A stretch of DNA of 64,000 nt from UBA5158 sp963692955 (lineage in GTDB: Bacteria > Pseudomonadota > Gammaproteobacteria > DSM-16500), in assembly GCA_963692955.1 (NCBI GenBank), contig OY843587.1, positions 310,001 through 374,000 of the forward strand, in the 5' to 3' direction. The notes beneath the pieces were generated by a model. It was not told where the DNA came from and searched no databases. It worked only from the letters and a program-made list of their open reading frames with translations. A program made the translations under genes and the position numbers. Positions 13,401 to 28,400 of the stretch are shown here, piece after piece; within the stretch, counting starts at the first letter, position 1, and every line of letters begins with the position of its first letter.

Positions 13401-16400
13401 CGCATTGAATAATACGACGAATAGCTTCACCGGCACGGTAGCATTAGCTAACGCGGGCACTAACGCAGTGAGCTTAGTCGATAGCGCTGCATTGCAATTA
13501 GGTACGGTGAATGTGGGTGGTAACTTAACTCTAACCGCAGGCGGTAACATTACGCAAACCGGCACGATTATGGCGACCGGCGGCGTCACGACATTAGGTG
13601 TCAGCGTTGCGGGTTCGGATATTTTATTAGGTACGCAAGCGAATGACTTTGGCACCAGCGCAGTAGTATTTAGTAACACGGGCCCTGCGGTAGCGGCTGA
13701 TATTCGTGATATTTCTTTAAGAAATGTCGATTCAAGTGCTGCAACGTCAAGCTTTACGGGCTTAACGAATTTACGCAACTTAACGTTAACGAACAATAAC
13801 GATGGCATTACGTTAGGCGCGGTGACGTTGACGAACAGCGGTAATTTATCACTGACGGCTGGCGGTGCGGTTTCTCAAACCGGTGCGATCGTGGTTCCAG
13901 GTACGACGACAGTTAACGCGGGTAGTGGCACGATTAACTTATTAACGAACGGTGGTTCGAATAGCTTTACCGGCGCGGTGGTATTGAATACGACGGGTAA
14001 TGCCTCAATCAATGACAATACTGCATTATTGTTTGGCGCTTCGAGCATTGGCGGAACGTTAACAGCGACGGCGAATGGTGCGATTAGCCAAGCTGGCGCA
14101 TTAACTGTAACAGGCGCTTCTAGCTTTAATGCGGGCGCTAACGCGATTAATTTAACGACCAATGGCGCCTCGAATAGTTTTGGTGGCGCGGTGGCGTTGA
14201 CGGGTTCAAGCGCGACATTGACAGATAGCATTGCATTACAAATGGCGGCTTCTACGATAACGAATGGCTTAACGTTGTCTTCCGGCGGCGCGATTTCCGA
14301 AACAGGTGTTATCACGGCGGGTACGTTAGGAACGACATCCGTTGGTGGTACAAACTTAGGCACGAGCACTAACGTAATCGGTAGTTATAATGCTACGAAT
14401 ACGGGTGGCGGCGCGCTTTCCTTTAAAACTTCTTCCGCATTGACGTTAACCGGCGTATCACAAACTGGTACGGGCGCGGTGACGATTAATAGTGGTGCGT
14501 TGAGCATTAACGGCAGCATCGTTGGCGGCACGGGTAATACGGTTAATTTAGTTTCTACGGGAGCAATTGGTGAATCGGCGACGAGTTCGATTAATGCTTC
14601 TACGTTAGCTGTGACTTCTGTTGGTGGCACGACATTAAATACGACAGGGGCTACCAATACAATTTCTAACTTTGGCGATACGAATACTTCTAGCGGTAAT
14701 GTGGCTCTAAGTAATAGTGCCGCGTTAACGCTGAATGCGGTGACGAATAATGTTGGCACGATTAATGTTAATAACACCGGCGCGTTAACTGTTAGCGGAG
14801 CGTTAGCTTCTTCCGGCACGGATACGCTAGCTAGCACTGGCCTATTGACCGTGAATAACGGTATCAGCACGACGAACAGTGCGATTTCGTTATCGGGTGT
14901 TGGCTTCACGCAAGCGGCGAGCACGAATATTAATGCCGGCAGCGGTACGATAGCCATTAGCGCAGGCGGCGGCGCGGCGCAATTTAATACCGGTACGTTA
15001 ACGTCAACGAATACTTCCGCGACGGCGATTTCTATTGGCAACGCAACGACAGTCGGGTTGGGTAACATCAGTGATGCAACCGGTACATTGTCGTTAGGCA
15101 CAGGTAACATCAGCGGTGCGGTCACGCAAAATACCGGTACGACGTTGAACTTATCCGGTCTATCTGCGAACACGACTAGCACTATCGCATTGAATAATAC
15201 GACGAACAGTTTCACGGGCACGGTAGCGTTAGCTAACACGGGCACTAATGCGGTGAGCTTAGTTGATAGCGCTGCATTGCAATTGGGTACGGTGAATGTG
15301 GGTGGTAACTTAACTTTGGCTGCTGGCGGTAACATTACGCAAACCGGCACGATTATGGCGACCGGCGGCGTCACGACATTAGGTGTCAGCGTTGCGGGTT
15401 CGGATATTTTATTAGGCACGCAAGCAAATGACTTTGGCACCAGCGCAGTAGTATTTAGTAACACGGGCCCTGCGGTAGCGGCTGGTATTCGTGATATTTC
15501 TTTAAGAAATATCGATTCAAGTGCTGCGACGTCAAGCTTTACGGGCTTAACAAATTTACGCAACTTAACGTTAACGAACAATAACGATGGCATTACGTTA
15601 GGCGCGGTGACGTTGACGAACAGTGGTAATTTATCACTGACGGCAGGCGGTGCAGTCACGCAAACCGGTGCAATTGTTGTTCCGGGTACGACGACAGTTA
15701 ACGCGGGCAGTGGCACGATTAACTTATTAACGAACGGGGGTTCGAATAGCTTTGTCGGTGCGGTGGTATTGAATACGACGGGTAATGCCTCTATAAACGA
15801 CAATACAGCATTATCATTTGGTGCTTCGACCATTGGCGGAACGTTAACAGCGACGGCGAATGGTGCGATTAGTCAAACTGGCGCATTAACTGTAACAGGA
15901 GCTTCTAGCTTTAATGCGGGCGCTAACGCAATTAATTTAACGACGAATGGCGCCGCGAATAGTTTTGGTGGTGCGGTCGCGTTGACGGGTTCAAGCGCGA
16001 CATTGACGGATAGCATTGCATTACAAATGGCGGCTTCTACGATAACGAATGGCTTAACGTTAACTTCCGGCGGCGCGATTACGGAAACAGGAGTTATCAC
16101 GGCCGGTTCATTAGTGACGACTTCAGTCGGCGGTACGAATTTATCATCGAGTACTAATGCGCTTGGCAGTTTTACCGCTTCTAATTCTACTAGCGGCGAT
16201 ATTACATTAGCGAATTCGAATAATAGTTTTGTGGTTAACGCGATTACGCAAAACAGCGGTACCGGTGCAGTTAATATTAGTAACTCGGGTACGACGACTA
16301 TCTCAGGCGCGATTAACACAACCGGCGGCAACGTCACGCTTAGCACGACTACGCCAGACTCAACAACTCGCGTCTTGACGATCAATGGTGCTATCAATAC

Positions 16401-19400
16401 AAACGGCGGATCGATTTCAGCTTCAGCAGCTAATCCAAATGATATTACGGCGTTAGTCGTCAATAGCGTCTTGAATTCAGGTTCAGGAACGGGCGGCATT
16501 TTAACGATCGCTGGTGGCACGGCGTTAAACGCATCGCCAGTCGTAGGCCAAGGTAATATCACACTGCAAGGTAATGGTTTAGATTTAACATTGGGTACGG
16601 TTAACTTCTCGTCTGCGACTAATCTTTCTGTGGCGCGCAACATTATCGTTAACGGCGCGTTAACGACTAGCGGAACGTCTTCAAATTTAAGTTTGACTGC
16701 GGATAGTAATAACGTCGGCGTCGGCGGTGTTGTCGTTACCGGCACGGGTTCGATTAATTCGACAGGTAGTTTAATCATTAGTGGCTCTGATATTTATCCT
16801 TTCGCCGGTGCTGATTCTACCGCGGCGGTCGAAGTGGAAACCGGCGGTACGATTAAAGCGGCTGGTAATATTTCGTTATCGGGTAATGTGGGTGCAGGCA
16901 ATATTTTATTAAACGGCACGACAACAACTACTGGCACCAACAGTACTATCAGCTTAGTGACGGCATCTGGTACGGCTAGTGACATTCTTATTAATAGCAG
17001 TGTCACCGGTGTTTCTGGCAATGTGTCAGCCGTAGCCGGTCGTAATGTTACATTTAATTCGGGCAGCATTTCAACCGGTGGCAATATCACTCTAAACGCT
17101 GGCTCTGGCACTATCAGTGAAACTGGTACTAGCGCTATTTCAGGCGCTACACTTTCTACTACTTCCGCAACGGGGACATCATTAACCGCGTCGGGCAATG
17201 CGGTGACGAATTTCACCGCTTCGAATAGCGGTACAGGCGCAATTTCGTTAACGGATTCGAACGCCAATTTAGGTCTGAATGCGATTACGCAAAGCGGTAG
17301 CGGTGCTGTATCTATCACGAATTCGACGGGTAATATCACGCTCAATGGCGCATTGGCTGCGGGTGCTGCTAATGCTGTGACGTTAAACGCGGCGGCAGGT
17401 TCTATCTCTGAAAGTGCGACGAGTACTAATCTCATTACGGGGGCTACGTTAACAACGACATCGGTAACGGGTTTAAGTTTAACGAATAATAATATTGTCG
17501 GCAGTGCTGCGTTGACGAATACGGGAAATGGTGCTGTGTCATACACCAACAACGGTGCGTTGACATTAACGACTCTTTCGCAAGGCGGCACGGGCGCGGT
17601 TACGATTAACAGCGGCGCTTTATCTCTTAATGGGAATATCGCTGGTGGTACGGGTAACACGGTTAACTTAGTTTCTTCCGGTACGATTAGTGAAAGTGCG
17701 ACGACGAGTTTAACCGCTTCGACCTTAGCATTAACTTCTGTCGGTGGAGCATCGCTAAATACTTCAGGCGCGACGAATACGATTAGCAACTTTGGGGCGG
17801 TGAATACGACTAGCGGTAATGTGGCTTTAATTAATAGCGCCGCGTTAACGCTAAATGCAATTACGAATAATGTTGGCACGATTAATGTTAATAATACTGG
17901 CGCGTTAACCGTTAACGGAGCGTTAGCTTCTTCCGGCACGGATACGCTAGCTAGCACTGGCCTATTGACCGTGAATAACGGTATCAGTACGACTAACAGT
18001 GCGATTTCGTTAACGGGTGTTGGCTTCACGCAAGCGGCGAGCACGAATATTAATGCTGGCAGCGGTACGATAGGCATTAGCGCAGGCGGCGGCGCGGCGC
18101 AATTTAATACCGGTACGTTAACGTCAACGAATACTTCCGCGACGGCGATTGCTATTGGTAACGCAACGACAGTCGCGTTGGGTAACATCAGTGATGCAAC
18201 CGGTACATTGTCGTTAGGCACAGGTAACATCAGCGGTGCGGTCACACAAAATACCGGTACGACCTTGAACTTGTCCGGTCTATCTGCGAACACGACTAGC
18301 ACCATCGCATTGAACAATACAACGAACAGTTTCACCGGCACGGTAGCGTTAGCTAACACGGGCACTAACGCAGTGAGCTTAGTCGATAGCGCTGCATTGC
18401 AATTGGGTACGGTGAATGTGGGTGGCAACTTAACTTTGACTGCTGGCGGTAACATTACGCAAACCGGCACGATTATGGCGACCGGCGGTGTCACGACATT
18501 AGGTGTTAGCGTTGCGGGTTCGGATATTTTATTAGGCACGCAAGCGAATGACTTTGGCACCAGCGCAGTGGCATTTAGTAACACGGGCCCTGCGGTAGCG
18601 GCTGATATTCGTGATATTTCTTTAAGAAATGTCGATTCAAGTGCGGCTACGTCAAGCTTTACGGGCTTAACGAATTTACGCAACCTAACGTTAACAAATA
18701 ATAACGCGGGCATTACGCTCGGCGCGGTGACGTTGACGAACAGCGGTAATTTATCACTGACGGCTGGCGGTGCGGTTTCTCAAACCGGTGCGATCGTGGT
18801 TCCGGGTACGACGACAGTTAACGCGGGCAGTGGCGCGATTAACTTATTAACGAACGGTGGTTCGAATAGCTTTACCGGTGCGGTGGTATTAAACACGACA
18901 GGTAATGCCTCAATCAATGACAATACTGCATTATCATTTGGTGCTTCGAGCATTGGTGGTACGTTAACAGCGACGGCGAATGGTGCGATTAGCCAAGCTG
19001 GCGCATTAACTGTAACAGGCGCTTCTAGCTTTAATGCGGGAGCTAACGCGATTAATTTAACGACCAATGGCGCCGCGAATAGTTTTGGTGGCGCGGTGGC
19101 ATTAACGGGTTCAAGCGCGACATTGACGGATAGCATTGCATTACAAATGGCGGCTTCTACGATAACGAATGGGTTAACGTTGTCTTCCGGCGGCGCGATT
19201 ACGGAAACAGGTGTTATCACGGCGGGTACGTTAGGAACGACATCCGTTGGTGGTACAAACTTAGGCACGAGCACTAACGTTGTCAGTAATTACAGTGCAA
19301 CGAACACAGGTGGCGGCGCGCTTTCCTTTAAAACTTCTTCCGCATTGACGTTAACCGGCGTTTCACAAACCGGTACGGGCGCAGTCACGATTAATAGTGG

Positions 19401-22400
19401 TGCGCTGAGCATTAACGGCAGCATCGTTGGCGGCACGGGAAATACGGTTAATTTAGTTTCTACGGGAACGATTGGTGAATCGGCGACGAGTTCGATTAAT
19501 GCTTCTACGTTAGCTGTGACTTCTGTTGGTGGCACGACATTAAATACGACAGGGGCTACGAACACAATTTCTAACTTTGGCGGTACGAATACTTCTAGCG
19601 GTAATGTGGCTCTAAGTAATAGTGCCGCGTTAACGCTAAATGCGGTGACGAATAATGTCGGCACGATTAATGTTAATAACACTGGCGCGTTAACTGTTAG
19701 CGGAGCGTTAGCTTCTTCCGGCACGGATACGCTAGCTAGCACTGGCCTATTGACCGTGAATAACGGTATTAGCACGACGAACAGCGCGATTTCCTTAACG
19801 GGTGTTGGCTTCACGCAAGCGGCGAGCACGAATATTAATGCTGGCAGCGGTACGATAGCCATTGGCGCAGGCGGCGGCGCGGCGCAATTTAATTCTGGTA
19901 CGTTAACGTCAACGAATACTTCCGCAACGGCGATTTCTATTGGCAACGCAACGACAGTCGCGTTAGGTAACATCAGTGATGCTACCGGCACATTATCATT
20001 AGGTACAGGTAACATCAGCGGCGCGGTCACACAAAATACCGGTACGACGTTGAACTTATCAGGCTTGTCTGCGAATACGACCAGTACTATTGCATTGAAT
20101 AATACGACGAACAGTTTTACTGGCACGGTAGCGTTAGCTAACACGGGCACTAACGCAGTGAGCTTAGTTGATAGCGCAGCATTGCAATTAGGTACGGTGA
20201 ATGTGGGTGGCAACTTAACTTTGACTGCAGGCGGTAACATTACGCAAACCGGCACGATTATGGCGACCGGCGGCGTCACGACATTAGGTGTCAGCGTTGC
20301 GGGCTCGGATATTTTATTAGGCACGCAAGCAAATGACTTTGGCACCAGCGCAGTGGTATTTAGTAACACGGGCCCTGCGGTAGCGGCGGATATTCGTGAT
20401 ATTTCTTTAAGAAATGTCGATTCAAGTGCTGCGACGTCAAGCTTTACGGGCTTAACGAATTTACGCAACTTAACGTTAACGAATAATAACGATGGTATTA
20501 CGTTAGGCGCGGTGACGTTGACGAACAGTGGTAACTTATCACTGACAGCAGGCGGTGCAGTCACGCAAACCGGTGCAATTGTTGTTCCAGGTACGACGAC
20601 AGTTAACGCGGGCAGTGGCACGATTAACTTATTAACGAACGGGGGTTCGAATAGCTTTACCGGTGCGGTGGTATTAAACACGACGGGTAATACCTCAATC
20701 AATGACAATACTGCATTATCATTTGGTGCTTCGAGCATTGGTGGTACGTTAACAGCGACGGCGAATGGTGCGATTAGCCAAGCTGGCGCATTAACTGTAA
20801 CAGGCGCTTCTAGCTTTAATGCGGGAGCTAACGCGATTAATTTAACGACCAATGGCGCATCGAATAGCTTTGGTGGCGCCGTCGCGTTAACGGGTTCAAG
20901 CGCGACATTGACGGACAGCATTGCATTACAAATGGCGGCTTCTACGATAACGAATGGGTTAACGTTGTCTTCCGGCGGCGCGATTACGGAAACAGGTGTT
21001 ATCACGGCGGGTACGTTAGGAACGACATCCGTTGGTGGTACAAACTTAGGCACGAGCACTAACGTTGTCAGTAATTACAGTGCAACGAACACAGGTGGCG
21101 GCGCGCTTTCCTTTAAAACTTCTTCCGCATTGACGTTAACCGGCGTTTCACAAACCGGTACGGGCGCAGTCACGATTAATAGTGGTGCGCTGAGCATTAA
21201 CGGCAGCATCATTGGCGGCACCGGTAATACGGTTAATTTAGTTTCTACCGGAGCGATTGGTGAATCGGCGACGAGTTCGATTAATGCTTCTACGTTAGCT
21301 GTGACTTCTGTTGGTGGCACGACATTAAATACGACAGGGGCTACGAACACAATTTCTAACTTTGGCGGTACGAATACTTCTAGCGGTAATGTGGCTCTAA
21401 GTAATAGTGCCGCGTTAACGCTAAATGCGGTGACGAATAATGTTGGCACGATTAATGTTAATAACACCGGTGCGTTAACTGTTAGCGGAGCGTTAGCTTC
21501 TTCCGGTACGGATACGTTAGCTAGCACTGGCCTATTGACCGTGAATAACGGTATCAGTACGACGAACAGCGCGATTTCGTTAACGGGTGTTGGCTTCACG
21601 CAAGCGGCGAGCACGAATATTAATGCCGGCAGCGGTACGATAGCCATTAGCGCAGGCGGCGGCGCGGCGCAATTTAATTCTGGTACGTTAACGTCAACGA
21701 ATACTTCCGCGACGGCGATTTCTATTGGCAACGCAACGACAGTCGCGTTAGGTAACATCAGTGATGCTACCGGCACATTATCATTAGGTACGGGTAACAT
21801 CAGCGGTGCGGTCACACAAAATACCGGTACGACGTTGAACTTATCAGGCTTGTCTGCGAACACGACTAGCACTATCGCATTGAATAATACGACGAACAGT
21901 TTCACGGGCACGGTAGCGTTAGCTAACACGGGCACTAACGCAGTGAGCTTAGTTGATAGCGCTGCATTGCAATTGGGTACGGTGAATGTGGGTGGTAACT
22001 TAACTTTAACCGCAGGCGGTAACATTACGCAAACCGGCACGATTATGGCGACCGGCGGCGTCACGACATTAGGTGTCAGCGTTGCGGGTTCGGATATTTT
22101 ATTAGGTACGCAAGCGAATGACTTTGGCACCAGCGCAGTGGTATTTAGTAACACGGGCCCTGCGGTAGCGGCGGATATTCGTGATATTTCTTTAAGAAAT
22201 GTCGATTCAAGTGCTGCAACGTCAAGCTTTACGGGCTTAACGAATTTACGCAACCTATCGTTAACAAATAATAACGCGGGCATTACGCTCGGCGCGGTGA
22301 CGTTGACGAACAGTGGCAACTTATCACTGACAGCAGGCGGTGCAGTCACGCAAACCGGTGCGATCGTGGTTCCAGGTACGACGACAGTTAATGCGGGCAG

Positions 22401-25400
22401 TGGCACGATTAACTTATTAACGAACGGTGGTTCGAATAGCTTTGCCGGCGCGGTGGTATTGAATACGACGGGTAATGCCTCAATCAATGACAATATAGCA
22501 TTATCGTTTGGTGCTTCGAGCATTGGCGGAACGCTAACAGCAACGGCGAATGGTGCGATTAGTCAAACTGGCGCATTAACTGTAACAGGAGCTTCTAGCT
22601 TTAATGCGGGAGCTAACGCAATTAATTTAACGACGAATGGCGCCGCGAATAGTTTTGGTGGTGCGGTCGCGTTGACGGGTTCAAGCGCGACATTGACGGA
22701 TAGCATTGCATTACAAATAGCGGCTTCTACGATAACGAATGGGTTAACGTTGTCTTCCGGCGGCGCGATTTCCGAAACAGGTGTTATCACGGCGGGTACG
22801 TTAGGAACGACATCCGTTGGCGGTACAAACTTAGGCACGAGCACTAACGTAATCGGTAGTTATAATGCTACGAACACAGGTGGCGGCGCGCTTTCCTTTA
22901 AAACTTCTTCCGCATTGACGTTAACCGGCGTATCACAAACTGGTACGGGTGCAGTGACGATTAATAGTGGTGCGTTGAGCATTAACGGCAGCATCGTTGG
23001 CGGCACGGGTAATACGGTTAATTTAGTGTCTACCGGAGCGATTGGTGAATCGGCGACGAGTTCGATTAATGCTTCTACGTTAGCTGTGACTTCTGTTGGT
23101 GGCACGACATTAAATACGACAGGGGCTACCAATACAATTTCTAACTTTGGCGGTACGAATACTTCTAGCGGTAATGTGGCTCTAAGTAATAGTGCCGCGT
23201 TAACGCTAAATGCGGTGACGAATAATGTTGGCACGATTAATGTTAATAACACTGGCGCGTTAACTGTTAGCGGAGCGTTAGCTTCTTCTGGCACGGATAC
23301 GTTAGCTAGCACTGGCCTATTGACCGTGAATAACGGTATCAGCACGACGAACAGCGCGATTTCGTTAACGGGTGTTGGCTTCACGCAAGCGGCGGGAACG
23401 AATATTAATGCTGGCAGCGGTACGATAGCCATTAGCGCAGGCGGCGGCGCGGCGCAATTTAACTCTGGCACCTTGTCCTCAACGAATACGTCTGCGACCG
23501 CGATTTCAATTACTAATGCGACGACAGTCGGTCTGGGTAATGTGACGGATACAGTTGGTACGTTAGCATTGAGCAGCATCAGCGGCGCGGTCACGCAAAA
23601 TGCTAGCACGACGTTGAACTTGTCAGGCTTGTCTGCGAACACGACTAGCACTATCGCATTGAATAATACGACGAACAGCTTCACCGGCACGGTAGCGTTA
23701 GCTAATACGGGTGTTAACGCAGTGAGCTTAGTCGATAGCGCTGCATTGCAATTAGGTACGGTGAATGTGGGTGGCAACTTAACTTTGACTGCTGGCGGTA
23801 ACATTACACAAACCGGCACGATTATGGCGACCGGCGGCGTCACGACATTAGGTGTTAGCGTTGCGGGTTCGGATATTTTATTAGGTACGCAAGCGAATGA
23901 CTTTGGCACCAGCGCAGTGGTATTTAGTAACACGGGCCCTGCGGTAGCGGCTGATATTCGTGATATTTCTTTAAGAAATGTCGATTCAAGTGCGGCGACG
24001 TCAAGTTTTACGGGCTTAACGAATTTACGCAACTTAACGTTAACGAATAATAACGATGGCATTACGTTAGGCGCGGTGACGTTGACGAACAGTGGTAATT
24101 TATCACTGACGGCAGGCGGTGCAGTCACGCAAACCGGTGCAATTGTTGTTCCGGGTACGGCGACAGTTAACGCGGGTAGTGGCACGATTAACTTATTAAC
24201 GAACGGTGGTTCGAATAGCTTTACCGGGGCGGTGGTATTGAATACGACGGGTAATGCCTCTATAAACGACAATACAGCATTATCATTTGGTGCTTCGAGC
24301 ATTGGCGGTACGTTAACAGCGACGGCGAATGGCGCGATTAGTCAAACAGGCGCGTTGGCAATCACGGGTGCTTCCAGTTTCAATGCTGGTGCAAACTCGA
24401 TTGATTTAACGACAAATGGCAACGCGAATAGCTTTACCGGCGCGGTTGGTTTAACGGGTTCAAGCGCGACATTGACGGATAGCATTGCGTTGTCGATGGC
24501 GGCTTCTACGATAACAAATGGTTTAACGCTAACTTCTGGTGGCGCGATTTCACAAACAGGCGCTCTGTCCGCGAGTGCGTTGACGACCAGTTCTGTTGGC
24601 GGCACGACGTTAAACGGTGCTAACACGGTGGGAAGTTTTGCGGCGACGAATTCGACCAGCGGCAATATCAGCTTAACGAACACTAATAATAGTTTTGTTA
24701 CGAATGCTATCACGCAAAGCAGCGGCACGGGTTCTGTCAGCATTACTAACACCGGCACGACCACAATTACCGGTGCGATTAATACTTCAGGTGGTGCTGT
24801 TTCCTTAAGTACGTTAACGCCAGATTCTACGGCGCGCGTCTTGACGATCAATGGCGCAATCAATTCAAATGGCGGCGCGATTTCAGCGACAGCGGCTAAT
24901 CCAAATGACATTACAGCGTTAGTGGTAAACAGCGTATTGAATTCAGGTTCTGGCACAGGTGGTGTGTTATCCATCGGTGGTGGTACCGCGTTGAATGCCT
25001 CACCGGTGGTCGGCCAAGGTAATATAACGCTGCAAGGTAATGGGTTAGATTTAACGTTGGGTACCGTTAACTTTACTTCCGCCACGACTTTATCTGTCGG
25101 CCGTAACATTATTATCAACGGCGCGTTAACGACAACGGGTGTTGCTTCAAACTTAGGATTAGTCGCGGATAACGGCAGCTTAGGCGTTGGCGGCGTGGTC
25201 GTGACGGGCACCGGCTCGATTAATTCAGCGGGCAACTTAAGTTTAAGCGGCTCGGATATTTATCCATTCGCGGGCGCGGATTCTACTGCGGCGATTGAAG
25301 TTGAAACCGGCGGCTCACTCCAAGCGGCGGGTAATATTTCTCTGACGGGTAATGTCGGTGCGGGCAATATCTTGTTGAATGGTACCACCAAAACCACGGG

Positions 25401-28400
25401 CACAAATAGTACGATTAGTCTTGCGACGTCGGCAGGCACGGCGAGCGATGTTTTAATTAACGCGAATGTGACGGCGGTATCAGGTAGTGTGACAGCGACG
25501 GCGGGACGTAATGTGACGTTGAGCACGGGTAGTATTTCCACCGCTGGCAATGTGAATTTAACGGGCACGACGGGTGCGGTCAGTGAAACGGGCGCGGGGG
25601 CGATTTCGGGTGCGACTCTTTCTACTAGCTCAGCCACGGGTACGACCTTATCAGCAACTAACACCGTCACGAACTTTACCGCTTCCAATAGCGGTACAGG
25701 CGCAATTTCGTTAACGGATTCGAACGCCAATTTAGGTCTGAATGCGATTACGCAAAGCGGTAGCGGTGCTGTATCTATCACGAATTCGACGGGTAATATC
25801 ACGCTCAATGGCGCATTGGCTGCGGGTGCTGCTAATGCTGTGACGTTAAACGCGTCGGCAGGTTCTATCTCTGAAAGTGCGACGAGTACTAATCTCATTA
25901 CGGGTGCTACGTTAACAACGACATCGGCAACGGGTTTAAGTTTAACGAATAATAATATTGTCGGCAGTGCTGCGTTGACGAATACGGGAAATGGTGCTGT
26001 GTCATACACCAACAACGGTGCGTTGACATTAACGACTCTTTCGCAAGGTGGCACGGGCGCGGTTACGATTAACAGCGGCGCTTTATCTCTTAATGGGAAT
26101 ATCGCTGGTGGCACGGGTAACACGGTTAACTTAGTTTCTTCCGGTGCGATTAGTGAAAGTGCGACGACGAGTTTAACCGCTTCGACTTTAGCATTAACTT
26201 CTGTCGGTGGTGCATCGCTCAATACTTCAGGCGCGACGAATACGATTAGCAACTTTGGGGCGGTGAATACGACTAGCGGTAATGTGGCTTTAATTAATAG
26301 CGCCGCGTTAACGCTAAATGCGGTGACGAATAATGTTGGCACGATTAATGTTAATAACACTGGCGCGTTAACTGTTAGCGGAGCGTTAGCTTCTTCCGGT
26401 ACGGATACGTTAGCTAGCACTGGCCTATTGACCGTGAATAACGGTATTAGTACGACGAACAGCGCGATTTCGTTAACGGGTGTTGGCTTCACGCAAGCGG
26501 CGAGCACCAATATTAATGCTGGCAGCGGTACGATAGCCATTAGCGCAGGCGGCGGCGCGGCGCAATTTAATACCGGTACGTTAACGTCAACGAATACTTC
26601 CGCGACGGCGATTGCTATTGGTAACGCAACGACAGTCGCGTTAGGTAACATCAGTGATGCAACCGGTACATTGTCGTTAGGCACAGGTAACATCAGCGGT
26701 GCGGTCACACAAAATACCGGTACGACGTTGAACTTATCCGGCTTGTCTGCGAATACGACCAGCACTATCGCATTGAATAATACGACGAACAGTTTTACTG
26801 GCCCGGTAGCCTTAGTTAACACGGGCACTAACGCAGTGAGCTTAGTTGATAGCGCTGCATTGCAATTGGGTACGGTGAATGTGGGTGGTAACTTAACTTT
26901 GACTGCTGGCGGTAACATTACGCAAACCGGCACGATTATGGCGACCGGCGGCGTCACGACATTAGGTGTTAGCGTTGCGGGCTCGGATATTTTATTAGGC
27001 ACGCAAGCAAATGACTTTGGTACCAGCGCAGTGGTATTTAGTAACACGGGCCCTGCGGTAGCGGCTGATATTCGTGATATTTCTTTAAGAAATGTCGATT
27101 CAAGTGCGGCGACGTCAAGCTTTACGGGCTTAACGAATTTACGCAACTTAACGTTAACGAATAATAACGATGGTATTACGTTAGGCGCGGTGACGTTGAC
27201 GAACAGCGGTAATTTATCACTGACGGCTGGCGGTGCGGTTTCTCAAACCGGAGCGATTGTTGTTCCAGGTACGACGACAGTTAACGCGGGCAGTGGCACG
27301 ATTAACTTATTAACGAACGGGGGTTCGAATAGCTTTACCGGCGCGGTGGTATTGAATACGACGGGTAATGCCTCAATCAATGACAATATAGCATTATCGT
27401 TTGGTGCTTCGAGCATTGGCGGAACGTTAACAGCGACGGCGAATGGCGCGATTAGTCAAACAGGCGCGTTGGCAATCACGGGTGCTTCTAGCTTTAATGC
27501 GGGCGCTAACGCGATTAATTTAACGACCAATGGCGCATCGAATAGTTTTGGTGGCGCGGTGGCGTTGACGGGTTCAAGCGCGACATTGACGGATAGCATT
27601 GCATTACAAATAGCGGCTTCTACGATAACGAATGGGTTAACGTTGTCTTCCGGCGGCGCGATTTCCGAAACAGGTGTTATCACGGCGGGTACGTTAGGAA
27701 CGACATCCGTTGGTGGTACAAACTTAGGCACGAGCACTAACGTAATCGGTAGTTATAATGCTACGAATACGGGTGGCGGCGCGCTTTCCTTTAAAACTTC
27801 TTCCGCATTGACGTTAACCGGCGTTTCACAAACCGGTACGGGCGCAGTCACGATTAATAGTGGTGCGCTGAGCATTAACGGCAGCATCGTTGGCGGCACG
27901 GGTAATACGGTTAATTTAGTTTCTACGGGAGCGATTGGTGAATCGGCGACGAGTTCGATTAATGCTTCTACGTTAGCTGTGACTTCTGTTGGTGGCACGA
28001 CATTAAATACGTCGGGCGCTACCAACACAATTTCTAACTTTGGCGGTACGAATACTTCTAGCGGTAATGTGGCTCTAAGTAATAGTGCCGCGTTAACGCT
28101 AAATGCGGTGACGAATAATGTTGGCACGATTAATGTTAATAACACCGGTGCGTTAACCGTTAACGGAGCGTTAGCTTCTTCTGGCACGGATACGCTAACT
28201 AGCACTGGCCTATTGACCGTGAATAACGGTATTAGCACGACGAACAGCGCGATTTCGTTAACAGGTGTTGGCTTCACGCAAGCGGCGAGCACGAATATTA
28301 ATGCCGGCAGCGGTACGATAGCCATTAGCGCAGGCGGCGGCGCGGCGCAATTTAATTCTGGTACGTTAACGTCAACGAATACTTCCGCGACGGCGATTTC